Source: Saksenaea vasiformis B4078
Taxonomy: Eukaryota; Mucoromycota; Mucoromycetes; Mucorales; Saksenaeaceae
Direction of reading: 5' to 3'
NCBI GenBank assembly: GCA_000697055.1
Contig: JNDT01002189.1
Span: 1-25,130, forward strand
Length of the DNA: 25,130 nt
The position numbers were made by a program, and so were the translations under genes. Of this stretch, positions 1 through 9,253 are shown piece by piece (positions within the stretch are counted from its first letter, which is position 1; each line of letters starts with the position of its first letter). Below the pieces are notes generated by a model that was not told the origin of the DNA, did not search any database, and saw only the letters and a list, made by a program, of their open reading frames with translations.

Positions 1-2
1 GA

Positions 3-622
3 AGTTACAGTGGCGCTCAAGGAAGCCGTTCAGGTTTATCCCCCGAGAGCTACCAGCAAAGTGTGAGACCAGACGGAACAAGACGCAAAAGGCGTCGGAA
101 ACCGCCTGACCAACTCCAACGTGCCCCCCAAATGGAGCGATCGGTTAGACAAAAGTGAGTAACTGTTCATTTGTTCCAGTACATCGGCATTTAACTTTTG
201 TTGCATTCAATAGCAAATGTAAAAAGGCTCCTACCGACCACGACACCAGCAAGGTGCCTCTCATCGAGTTTGGAGATGCCCAATTCGGGCGTCACCGGTA
301 TGGCTCCAAACCTGTTGGTTTGGCCAATCGTTGCAAACGCCTGATGAAAGAAGCTGAACGAGAAGGGCGGCTGGTGCTAATCAACGTTGACGAATATTGC
401 ACCTCACAAGTTTGTTCAAGCTGCGGTCAACGGGAATTGGGGAACATCAATATTGATGCAAATCAACATTTGCATAGTGTTCTGAACTGTACCAGTCGCG
501 GAACAGTGTGGCAAAGGGATACAAACGCATCAAGGACCATCCATGCAATTTCATTATCGCATATAATATCTGGTGAGCGGCTACCCGCATTCAGAAGAAC
601 CCCACCGCCACCACAATCATGA
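3..622 (+). CDS. Fanzor-like (eukaryotic TnpB family) RNA-guided nuclease, C-terminal part, 5' end outside window
   Basis: Likely the last two exons of a Fanzor-type nuclease. An open frame runs from base 3 to 154. A 59-nt intron (gtgagt at 155, ttcaatag ending at 213) then joins it in phase 2 to 214-622, stop TGA. The last exon has the typical C-terminal order. First comes a basic helix-like stretch (LANRCKRLMKEAEREG), then strand LVLINV, then DEYCTSQVCSSCG with a CxxC knuckle. The RuvC-III block VWQRDTNAS with its catalytic Asp follows, and then the tail SGERLPAFRR. In TnpB/Fanzor proteins a second CxxC sits just before the RuvC-III block; here it reads CTSR, so one zinc ligand is lost. This suggests a decayed or weakened copy. 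The upstream exon is Lys/Arg-rich and less certain. The RuvC-I region, if present, lies left of the window. Confidence 0.68.
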
Positions 623-624
623 TC

Positions 625-668
625 CGCGTATCAAAGACGCGTAGATGTTTACGCTGCTTAGGTAAACA
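625..668 (+). ncRNA. Two perfect hairpins directly after the Fanzor-like stop codon, candidate guide-RNA scaffold
   Basis: Hairpin 1 pairs CGCGT (625-629) with ACGCG (637-641) around a 7-nt loop and starts 3 nt after the stop codon. Hairpin 2 pairs TGTTTAC (646-652) with GTAAACA (662-668) around a 9-nt loop. In TnpB and Fanzor loci the guide RNA comes from the 3' end of the gene and its flank, so the placement fits. The element's right end should follow, but I cannot identify it. Such short stems can also occur by chance. Confidence 0.3.
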
Positions 669-1477
669 CTATTGACATGTCTACTTTATTTGCTACCGCC
701 GGGTCTATTTTAATCCGGATACTTTTTTAGGAGTAGTGTATATGTCATTCAGTAGGGGGTTCTTGGAGTAGGCAGGGAGCATACCTGCCATCAATATGTT
801 ATTAGACAAGAGACATAGACCATGACACTGGAATGACAGAATATAGCGTATATGTATGCGTCGGTAAACGAGCTATCACAAGATCAACAGTGCCAAACTC
901 GCTACGGTAACGTTACATCGTCTAAGGAATAGTTGCTCAAAATTCCCAATTGTTTGCTGATTAAAGGCATCAAATCAATGAATGGAGGCGTTAGTCACTA
1001 GCAAATATTAGGTGGATGGATTTCTTTTGTTTCTAGTATACCACAAGGCAAAAAATCCTATAGATATGTCTAAACAATCATGATAGCCTTTAATCTATGG
1101 CCAACTTCATAGAAAGCGTCATTGGATTCAAATGAGATACTTCATGACACAAAATGACTACGTACATCGCAACACAGATCATCGTACAAGAAACACAGGT
1201 GAAGACGGAACAAATACGACAAAGCTAATAACTTTTAGCTGTCTGTAATTACAACGCGTCAGTCTGAAAGTATTTGAGATTGTGGAACGATACAACAGGC
1301 TGGAGGACACTGCGCTTTCTGCCTCTTGCTACGTTAAAATTCAAAAGCCGAAACACGAGGGGAGAGAAGACAACGGCACACCACACGCGCAGAGTTCCCC
1401 ACCTCTCTTTTGCATATTTTCGTTACTGTTTTGGTCATTGCACTAGCCCACATAAAAGCGTCTTCATTCTTTTTGTA
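669..1477. other. Intergenic stretch, left flank of the GGA gene
   Basis: About 0.8 kb with no supportable gene on either strand; the open frames are short and have no splice-consistent extension. The last 100 bases should hold the GGA promoter. They contain a CATAAAAG element at 1451-1458, 27 nt before the ATG, with pyrimidine-rich sequence next to it. No tRNA or clear repeat was seen. Confidence 0.4.
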
Positions 1478-3759
1478 ATGTCCATCCCATTGCAAGAATT
1501 CATCGGTAAGCCTTTGACGTCAAGTGTTCAAGATGGCATAGTCTTGATATACTTTACTAGAGGGCGCATGTAGCCCAGCACGATATGAGCCAGATTTAGC
1601 TCTTAATCTCGAGATTTGCGAAATGATAAACAAGAAGCAAGGCAATACGTAAGTTTAACGTGTAATGCGTTATGCATGACCAACTTGAACGTTAGACCTC
1701 GAGAGGCGGCCACTACGTTGGTCCGTCTAGTCAATAGCAAGAACCTCAACCAATCCATGATGGCTTTGACGGTAACAGATAGGCAGACATGGTCGGTTGT
1801 TCCACATATTTATCATCCGGAGTAGTTATTGGACAACTGTGTAAAGAACTGTGGTTATCCGTTCCACCTACAAATTGCCACGAAAGAGTTCTTGAATGAA
1901 CTTGTTCGCAAATTTCCGGAACGCCCAGCGGTAAATGCTATAGATCCGATTCCTAAGAAACTTACTTAAGGAAAAAGCCCTTCCCAAGCCCAGTGGTCCA
2001 ACGCATCTTGTATTTAATTAAGGAATGGAAAGTAGCCTTGGCCGATATGTCACGACACAAAGACGATTTAGTCCACATCAAAGATATGTATCGTCTGCTA
2101 CGGTTTAAAGGTTGGGAAGAACAGATGAAAAGAAAAGAAAAAGCATGAACACTAAGAATAGGTTATCGTTTTCCCGAACTGCGGGAATCCTCGGTCGCTG
2201 CATTGGCACCATCACAGGTACGGGAAGAAAAGTGACCATGTTTTGGTATAGATTCATACTGATGTTTACCTGTAGACGCTTAAATCAGTTCATGAGTTGG
2301 AAGAAGAGGATCGGGTGGCCCAATCAGCGGTAAGTCAGCGTGTGAGGGAGAGACAAAAGGATATTGGCATGGTTATGTGTAACATTGGCTGACTTAACGA
2401 ATCCAAAGAAATTACAAGAGCTTATTCGCCGTGGGCGACCACAAGATTTAGTGGAAGCAAACCACTTGATGAAAATAATGTCAGGCTATGTAGGCGTTTT
2501 TGGCGATTTGATTAGCTTTTTATTGACACGCTATGGCTGTGACAGGATCAACGAGCAAAGCCAGACTACAAGCAGAAATTTGAAGAAGAATTGCACAAGA
2601 TTCAGGAGAAGACTATTTTGCTGTATGAAATGCTCGAAAATGTAAAACCTGGAGAAAAGTTGGACGCGAACGAAACTATTACAGAGCTCAGACAGGCTTG
2701 TTCGAGTGCGCAACCGAAGATTCAACATATGATTACCGATGAAGAGGACACGGACAAAATTGGTAAAAAGAATCCTACGTAAACAGGAAGAACTCATTAG
2801 CGGTTCCTAGATAATTTGTTGACTTTGAATGACATGATAAACAATGCGATGGCTAAGTATGCGGATATCCAAAAAGGACTATTCGAGACACAGTACGAAA
2901 TTAGCGGTAAACCGCCGACAAAGACAAGCACAGAGCAGGAGCCACGACAAGCGATTAGTCTAATCGATTTAGATGATCAGGATTCTACAGCATTAACACC
3001 TCCAACAGACTCACAGTTACCAAAGCAAAATGTGATGGACGAACTGAGTGATCTCTTTGGACAAAGTAACGTATCCTCCCCACCACCACCTACGTCTGCA
3101 ACAACAACTTCCGCTGATCCCTTTGATTTCTTGTCGCACACAAACCCACTCCCTCCACCATCCGTCGTCTCGCCTGCCCTTTCTGCAACATCATTGTCCA
3201 CACCGGCAACGGCTACAGCATCACCTACAATCAGTAGTCAGCATTCCAATGGAAATCAGCAAGCCATTGAACATAAGCCAGGTAAGCTACGCATTGAATG
3301 TGCGTCTGGTGGAAAATTGAATGGGAACCTGCTAGTTGCCTTGGTGAACAAGAATGGTCTGCAGATCACACTTAAAGTATCTCAAGTGGATACTGTATTT
3401 CGTCTGAAAGCCTACTTTTCAAATCAATCGACGGCACCAATGGAACAATTGACCTTGCTTCTTGCAGCACCCAGGGTAGGAGAGAGTATTAAGTAATTAC
3501 AAATGGCTTAAATTGGTGGAACAATGTAATAGACGATGCAGCTCAAGATGGAACCCCAATCATCTCAACTTTTGCCACCAAAATCAGATAGATCGGTTAC
3601 TCAGAACATTGTGCTGAACAATCCCAACAAGGTAAATGTAGCAGCAGCAGGGTTGGCGTTGCATAACCTTTAGTTTAGGAACCTCTACGATTGCGATACA
3701 AGGTTACATACCAGCAGTTTGGCGTGGAAATGGAACAGACGGGCACATATGCTGCTTAA
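1478..3759 (+). CDS. GGA-type clathrin adaptor (VHS-GAT-hinge-GAE), 13 exons
   Basis: Monomeric Arf-dependent adaptor for cargo sorting between trans-Golgi and endosomes. Exons: 1478-1505, 1561-1648, 1696-1771, 1826-1930, 1978-2110, 2162-2217, 2276-2329, 2409-2489, 2546-2762, 2811-3281, 3336-3475, 3533-3631, 3679-3759. The sum is 1629 nt, 542 residues. The VHS domain (about 5-150) includes LLDNCVKNCGYPFHLQIATK and HIKDMYRLLRFKGYRFPELR. The GAT domain (about 180-300) includes KLQELIRRGRPQDLVEANHL. The Ser/Pro/Thr-rich hinge has a clathrin box LIDLD (330-334) and the motifs DLF and DPF. The GAE (gamma-ear) domain (437-542) includes KNGLQI, QLTLLLAAPR and EPLRLRYKVTY. The length is usual for fungal GGAs. 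The 54-nt intron 3282-3335 is in frame without a stop, so it could be retained as 18 extra residues. The VHS exon-5 acceptor (AAAAAG at 1977) was chosen by phase. Confidence 0.9.
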
Positions 3760-4505
3760 AAGATTTTTGTTTTCCAAGAGAAAAGGATCTATAATAACAT
3801 TTTGTATTTTACGTTTACGAACGCACTTCTGTGTCGGTTTCGTTCTTGTCAACTTGCTGAACTTTCTACGGCCGCATTGACATAATGTCCAGGGATGACC
3901 TGAACACCATTTAGCGCTTCAACGCGCTTTGACGGTCCGAAGGAAGAGACCAAGATGCAGTGTTTCTTCTTTTCACACTGATCGACATTTCACTAAAAGC
4001 AAGTGAAGGTATTTACAATCGGATATAATTAATGTCATGCAACCCGCGGTTGGGATTCTACCTCGGATGTTCAGAAGGAGGCATCTTTCCCCTTTATGGT
4101 ATCTCAGGTTGGTATTTACATCAACGGTAGCTGAGTTTGACATCTGTGTGTGAGTAGCACACCTTCGTTATGAGGGTACTCTGGGTGACAAGAGTGCTTA
4201 AAAGAGACATAATACAATATTCCTGCCCGCCTGCGTGTCTAATCCAATAAGACTACAAAGGAGGCGAGGGAAAAAATTTTTTTGTTAGGACGCTACTATG
4301 CACACGTTGCAACAGCAGTAATTTTTCTCCACAGATCTACATGCCAGATTAGAACTCTACATAAACTAGCTACTGTTACTCACAAAGAAGAAGGGTGAAG
4401 TTGGAATTATTAGGCATAAGCTGATAAGATCGATCGGCCATGGGCAAATGGCTCTGCTAAAAAGGAAACAATCAAATGACACGTTTCGTTAGTATAACGT
4501 AACTA
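3760..4505. other. Convergent intergenic stretch between GGA (+) and casein kinase I (-)
   Basis: Both neighbouring genes end toward this 746-bp interval, so it should hold their 3' UTRs. It also contains the possible decayed coding fragment at 3815-3989. On the casein kinase strand there are two UGUAAAUA octamers (4010-4017 and 4113-4120), which are Pumilio-type sites. I see no complete gene here. Confidence 0.5.
3815..3989 (-). pseudogene. Possible decayed coding fragment of an unrecognised repeated family
   Basis: On the minus strand a 47-codon open frame (3989 down to 3849) reads DQCEKKKHCILVSSFGPSKR and then a segment ending IPGHYVNAAVESS. After a one-step frame change it continues as QQVDKNETDTEVRS to a stop at 3815-3817. 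Residue composition and the SFGPSKRV...IPGHYVN pattern look protein-like. They resemble, from memory only, an unnamed repeated Mucorales protein family. No start, no splice context and no extension were found, and an open frame this short can arise by chance. Confidence 0.27.
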
Positions 4506-5897
4506 CTAGTATCCTATTTCCTTCTTTCTTCCTATGCTTCGTACATTATCAAGAGGTAAATCCTTTAAAGAAAAATCCGGTAAGCCTATTGGTTTTCTGA
4601 CAGTGGCCACAGTCGCGGTGGCTACGGCAGGTGCCATCGGAGCCTTGGATGTTCGTCGAAACGAGGCTATTTGCTTAAGCTTGCGAGAAGTCGACGGTTT
4701 TCCGTGTTTGTTTGAATCGTTTTCAATAGGCACATCCTTTGTTTCAAAGCCCTTAGACTAGGTAAGCCTTTTTCCAATGCAGAGGCAAAAAAAAAAAATA
4801 TACTACCTTTTTGGGGATCGACCAGTCGAATACATCATCAAGCATAAAACCGCTGCTGATGAATAGATCACGAAACAGTTTTCGAAGATACATGTAATTA
4901 GGACAATCCTCAAACCGTAAAGCTCGGACATATTTCAAATAGATGGCAAATTCGATCGGTAACCCTCGGCACAGCGTATCAAGGGATACATTCATCTTTC
5001 GTTCCATAATCCGTGAATACTTTTTGTGTTTGGTTGCAGCCTTCATGCCTTGCCACGGCAAAGAGCCCTTGCTAAAGTAAATAAGCATGTAACCTAACGA
5101 CTCTAGATCATCTCTGCGCGATTGCTCTGAGCAATTTATGTTTTAAGATAAAAGTGTTGCACTCCTTTTGGTTTTACCGGCTCCCAGGTGCGTGTTGATA
5201 CTGGCGTAGCGTGCAGTACCCGTTAAGTTCTTCTTCTCCTTGTACGGAATGTGCTCATGTGTACGCGAGTCTCGGTATCGCTTAGCCAGCCCATAGTCGA
5301 TCAAATTCACTACGTTGCTATATTTGCCTGTGCCCATCAAAAAATTGTCAGGCTTAATGTCTCTGTGGATGAAATCGCGCGTGTGGACATATTCGATCCG
5401 AGCAAGCTGATTTCTTGATGAATACATTCGGATTTTGGAGTAACTGTTTTTACCATTTGATCGGCAAGCATAAGGACAGTTTTGAGACTGAATTTACGAT
5501 TGCAAAAATGAAAGAGACCTTCTAAAGAAGCTAGGATGGTGTAAAAAAGGAAAATTCGACTGAATCTCAACAACATACGTACGTCCCAATAGATCAATCA
5601 CCAGGGCGTTGTGATCGCTTTCCGTTCCCGCCCATTTAAGCACTGGAATACCAGTACCGCCCTGAAGAGCCTTGTATACTTTGGCCTCCCATAAAAGCTG
5701 AGGATGTCTTGCTTTCGCAGACTCCAACTTGATAGCCACCTCTTCGTCGTCATGAGTACCTGCGTTGATTAGAACCAGATTCAGCTGTCATGTCGAACCA
5801 TGATTTGATGAGTACCAATGTGAATGACACCAAAGGAACCAGCTCCTATTTTCCTTCCTATTCGATATTTGTCTACTACAAGTAGCTCCGTATTCAT
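4506..5897 (-). CDS. Casein kinase I (CK1 delta/epsilon, Hhp1-like), 6 exons
   Basis: Ser/Thr kinase of the CK1 family. Exons, minus strand in coding order: 5897-5816, 5759-5583, 5530-5454, 5406-5178, 5126-4807, 4757-4506. The sum is 1137 nt, 378 residues, and all phases agree. Visible are the glycine loop ([10 protein letters not shown]), the lysine K38 in [15 protein letters not shown] with catalytic D128, and D149 in the metal-binding motif. These fall at the same numbers as in animal CK1 delta, which supports the start at 5897. CK1 signatures [35 protein letters not shown] and [12 protein letters not shown] follow. The metal-binding triad is DYG rather than the usual DFG. A Ser/Thr/Lys-rich tail of about 80 residues ends in KKEIGY; the last acceptor could be 4751 instead of 4757, two codons shorter. 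Only 235 bp separate this start from the RED stop codon upstream, so the promoter is compact. Confidence 0.93.
5760..5815 (-). repeat. 56-nt first intron of casein kinase I bounded by a 9-bp direct repeat
   Basis: Read on the coding strand, GGTACTCAT occurs at the donor (exon G then GTACTCAT) and again at the acceptor (intron-end G then GTACTCAT). Splicing at GT-AG leaves exactly one copy in the mRNA, giving residues [11 protein letters not shown]. This is the layout expected if an intron was gained with a target duplication or by segmental duplication, but it could be coincidence. Confidence 0.6.
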
Positions 5898-6124
5898 ATT
5901 GTTCAAGAAAAGAAAGAAAAAAGAAAAGGGGGACGTATGTTTGGGCGGAAGAAGAGTCAATGTGTTTCTGTACGAGTGTGCCATGGGTTCCCAAATCAGG
6001 TCATGTCGTTGTACCAATCCTAAATCCTCAAGACCTAAGGTCATGATGGAATCATCGTAAGTGCAGACCGTTCCGGGTTTGCCGAGCGTGAGAAAAGCCT
6101 TTGCGTAAAAAGTGGATCATGTGT

Positions 6125-6130
6125 TTTATT
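6125..6130 (-). terminator. Candidate polyadenylation signal AATAAA of the RED gene
   Basis: AATAAA on the minus strand begins 3 nt after the RED stop codon (TAA, 6135-6133). The downstream neighbour's start is only 235 bp away, so a very short 3' UTR is plausible. The hexamer is common in AT-rich DNA, so this is a suggestion only. Confidence 0.35.
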
Positions 6131-6132
6131 TG

Positions 6133-7838
6133 TTACGTCGATTTACCATACTTCTTTTCCATCAGACTCTTAACTTGCTGGTAGTCTCTATTTAGCTTTT
6201 GTTTATCGCTCATTCCTCTACGTTGTTCTCGGTTTCGTTTGCGACCATCACCCAGTTTGACGCCAAACTGGAATGCACTCTTGGGATGGATCTCCACACT
6301 ATCCTTATATTTCTGCCACTCTTCTTCATCATCAAAGTCCCACCGCGTGAGCTGTGCTTTCTTATTCCGATGACTACCTTGATCAACAAACGAAGTAGGA
6401 CCTTGTCCGTCTTCATCCTGGTCACGGTCGTAGACAGAAGTGCGCTGTCGTTCCTCAAATGAAGTGGGTAATACGGAAGTACTGAGACCAAACATGTCGA
6501 TATCGTTCGCATCCACATCCTCCGGTTCTTGTTCCTGCCATCTTCGTTTGGCAGGCACGGATACCACCCCTTTCTCTTTTTCTTTTTCTGTCGCCTGCGA
6601 CAGGAGTGCAGATACCTGATCATTGGTATCCGTCATTTCCACATCCTCTTCCTCTTTTTCCTCGGGCTCGCCGTACAGTCCCGTGAAATAGCTACCTTTC
6701 GGTTTGGTGTATGTCTTTTCTACTGCCTCTTCGTCCAGTTCGTAGTCGCGTCCCACACCTTCAAAGATATCCCCATCAAATGTAACAACTGATTCCTTCG
6801 GGTTTTCCTCCGTCTTTGCAGATGCCACCTTCTTCTGTGGTTCATTTTGACTATGGCGTTCACCACTTCGTATGCTCTCCATAACTTGCGAGACTTTACT
6901 CATTACCAATTGCGCTTCAGCTTGCTTGTCTTCTGACCATCCCATCGTATGTCTTCGACTAACCACATCTGCTTTACTTCGAATCACTGTCGTAGGGATT
7001 GCAAATGCATCGCTGTAGTGTCCCACTTCATCTGCTAATTCAAACACAAAAGCCATCCTTCCTGGCACAAAAAACTCGTTATGCTTGCTGACAATTTTTG
7101 TTTTGGTGATACTGTCATAAATATTCTTGGCCATAATCGAATCAAACTGGATGGGTTCCTCTGCCGGTTGCTCCTCCGGGACTTCATCCTCAGCAAGACT
7201 CTCACCGCGGTCAATACGATCCAATGCATCGTCCAGATCATGTTCGGCATCAGCTTCTAACTTTGCCTGTCGAAGTGTCTCTTTCTTCTTTTCAAGATCT
7301 TCTCGCACTTTATGCAGTAATGAAAAGTCCAAGCCTTTGACAAGATGCGTATGACTGACATCACCTCCTAGGTACTTTGATTGATCATATACTTGTTTGG
7401 CATCCAGCGTTTCATCCGCCTCACTTCCTTTCAGTAATTGTTCTGCAGATTGCTCTGACGTTTGTCCACTACGTCTTTCAGCTGCTCGATCGCGATACGC
7501 ATCGTCGTTGGGTTTTGGCAATCTACTTTTGAGTTTCACAAGTTGAGTGACGATCACCACAATCTAGCCGCATTTACTTTTTCTTTTTTACAGAATGAGG
7601 CTTTGCAAATATAGCACCAGTGTTGCGTCTATATCAAGGTATAAGCAAAGCTGATCGTCCGTAAACATGGTACTTGCGGTGTCTTTGGCGGTGGTGCTTT
7701 AAATCGAGGCGCTGCTTCCTCCTGATTTGAAGGCGGAGCACGGGGTGTTTGTAATAATTTACGAAAATCGTCTTGACTTAATCTATATTGCCAGTATGAG
7801 ATATTGATTCACAATGGCTACCATTACCCTTCAGCCAT
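6133..7838 (-). CDS. RED/IK splicing-factor protein, 4 exons
   Basis: Homologue of RED (IK), a nuclear spliceosome-associated protein. Exons in coding order: 7838-7828 (11 nt), 7782-7674 (109), 7600-7578 (23), 7525-6133 (1393). The sum is 1536 nt, 511 residues. The N-terminus MAEGLSQDDFRKLLQTPRAP matches the family's EDFRKLL-TPRA block. Then come AYRDRAAERR, KYLGGDVSHTHLVKGLDFSL (the best RED_N signature), FVPGRMAFVFEL and IPTTVIRSKADV. An acidic/charged central part and RED_C features (RWDFDDEEEWQKYKDS, KSAFQFGVKLGDGRK) follow, ending in LMEKKYGKST. The central RD/RE/ER repeat of animal RED is absent or very short. The last acceptor may be 7522 (one codon shorter). The acceptor CAAAG at 7601 for the 23-nt exon was chosen by phase and is the weakest junction. 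The gene lies in tandem upstream of casein kinase I. Confidence 0.9.
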
Positions 7839-9253
7839 GACAAAGGTAAGTTTGATAAAAGAAATACATTGGAAAACGGCGGGCTCCCGTTGGTGATAGT
7901 CACGGCTTGCGGGATTGGCACTGTGCGCACAAACAGCAACTACGGACTTTGAAAAGATTCCTGCAAATCGAAACCACCACATTCGGCCAAACGTAAGATG
8001 ATCAGTTCCTTCCACTCTCGCAAGCTACAAGAGCCTGGGTGAGTTAAAAGTCTGGAACTAATATAGATCTTTTACATATACTGGCTGGTGTGGCGTGTGC
8101 AGCAGAACACAACCTGCACAAACAAAGCACCTCAGATATACACATTCATGTTCCTTGCCTCGCAGTCTAGAATATCCTTACTATTCTCCCATGTTAGCGT
8201 TATAAGTGAAGCAGTAATTTTTACTTGAAGCGATCTAATCCTCTGATTAATTGATAAAATCTTCTGTTTGCGTCGAAATTACTGTCTATTGAACAATTCT
8301 GGGCTAACTTCCTCCGATGGCTCATGCTTCCCCTTCCCTCTCCTATTTCTACTCCCTCATCTTCTCCATCTAGTACTTGATCCTTCTCCCCTTCCCCACC
8401 CTCCATCTATAGATCTCACATCATCCGCCTTCACTTGTTTCCCTTTGCTACAATGGCTTCTATCCACTCCTACCCTTCTAGAACGGGAGAAAGCGGACAC
8501 GTTCAGTTAGTGACATGTTCACAGGCATTTAAAAATTAAACGAAAATTTCGACAAACTATGGGTCCAAGTTTGCGCTAAGGAAGAAATCGAATATACGAC
8601 CTTGGTTAATGAACTGGCAACAAGATCATAGGTTTACTAATATCAACTCGGCTCTCGGTAGACGCATAATTTTTTTTTTCACGGTTAGTAAATGGAAGAT
8701 GTTTTACACCACAGTCAGGGAGGTTCGGAACAGACGTCTCGCAGATCAAACAATAGATAAAAAGATGAATGGTCCTTTATATGTGATAAATGATTGACGA
8801 CCTTACCTGGAGGAAATTTATGCACGTCTTTAAATATGAATTATCTTGAGTGGAGCCTGTTCTTGTCTTGAAACCTTTTTACTGCTTCCGACAGGATTCT
8901 GAGAGCTCGTCACTGAATCACCTTTATACAAAGGCCGGGTCAACTAGGCGCAAATTATTCCTTGGATTAAAGTAAAAGGACCTATTTCGCTGGGCAAAAG
9001 CTCATCACTTCCCAATGCAAAGGGATTCCACCTGAACGTATGTTGCTATCTGATGTACACAAATGTTAATTCAAAATTCAGCATCTTCTGACTTGTTATA
9101 TTCGATATCACCGCTAGTATTAATCTTCGAGCATTAAAAATTAGTTAGACACCATTCACACCCTGCAATGTTATTGTTGTTTTGGCGTCGGCTTAGCATA
9201 AACCTTGTGAAATTTAAACGGAGCAATTCCGAGTGTCCAAATTGATAAAAGGG
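7839..9253. other. Divergent intergenic stretch between RED (-) and the Sel1-repeat gene (+)
   Basis: This 1.4-kb interval carries the two divergent promoters. A strongly pyrimidine-rich tract on the + strand (about 8319-8450) runs into an ATG at 8453 that opens only 28 codons (stop at 8539). It looks like the 5' end of a gene whose body is missing, or is chance. An oligo-T run lies at 8670-8679. I see no supportable full gene, tRNA or mobile-element end. Confidence 0.4.

Noticed and set aside
1274..1573. 99-codon + strand open frame upstream of and overlapping GGA exon 1
   Set aside because: It runs through the GGA start, first exon and first intron in the GGA frame; upstream it is promoter-like and has no start codon supported by splicing.
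5781..6060. Overlapping open frames on both strands around the casein kinase start, including an N-terminal extension of about 50 residues
   Set aside because: The extension is Phe/Ser/Pro low-complexity sequence, and kinase residue numbering matches CK1 delta exactly from the ATG at 5897.
6199..6792. Plus-strand open frames inside RED
   Set aside because: Shadows of the well-supported minus-strand RED exon.
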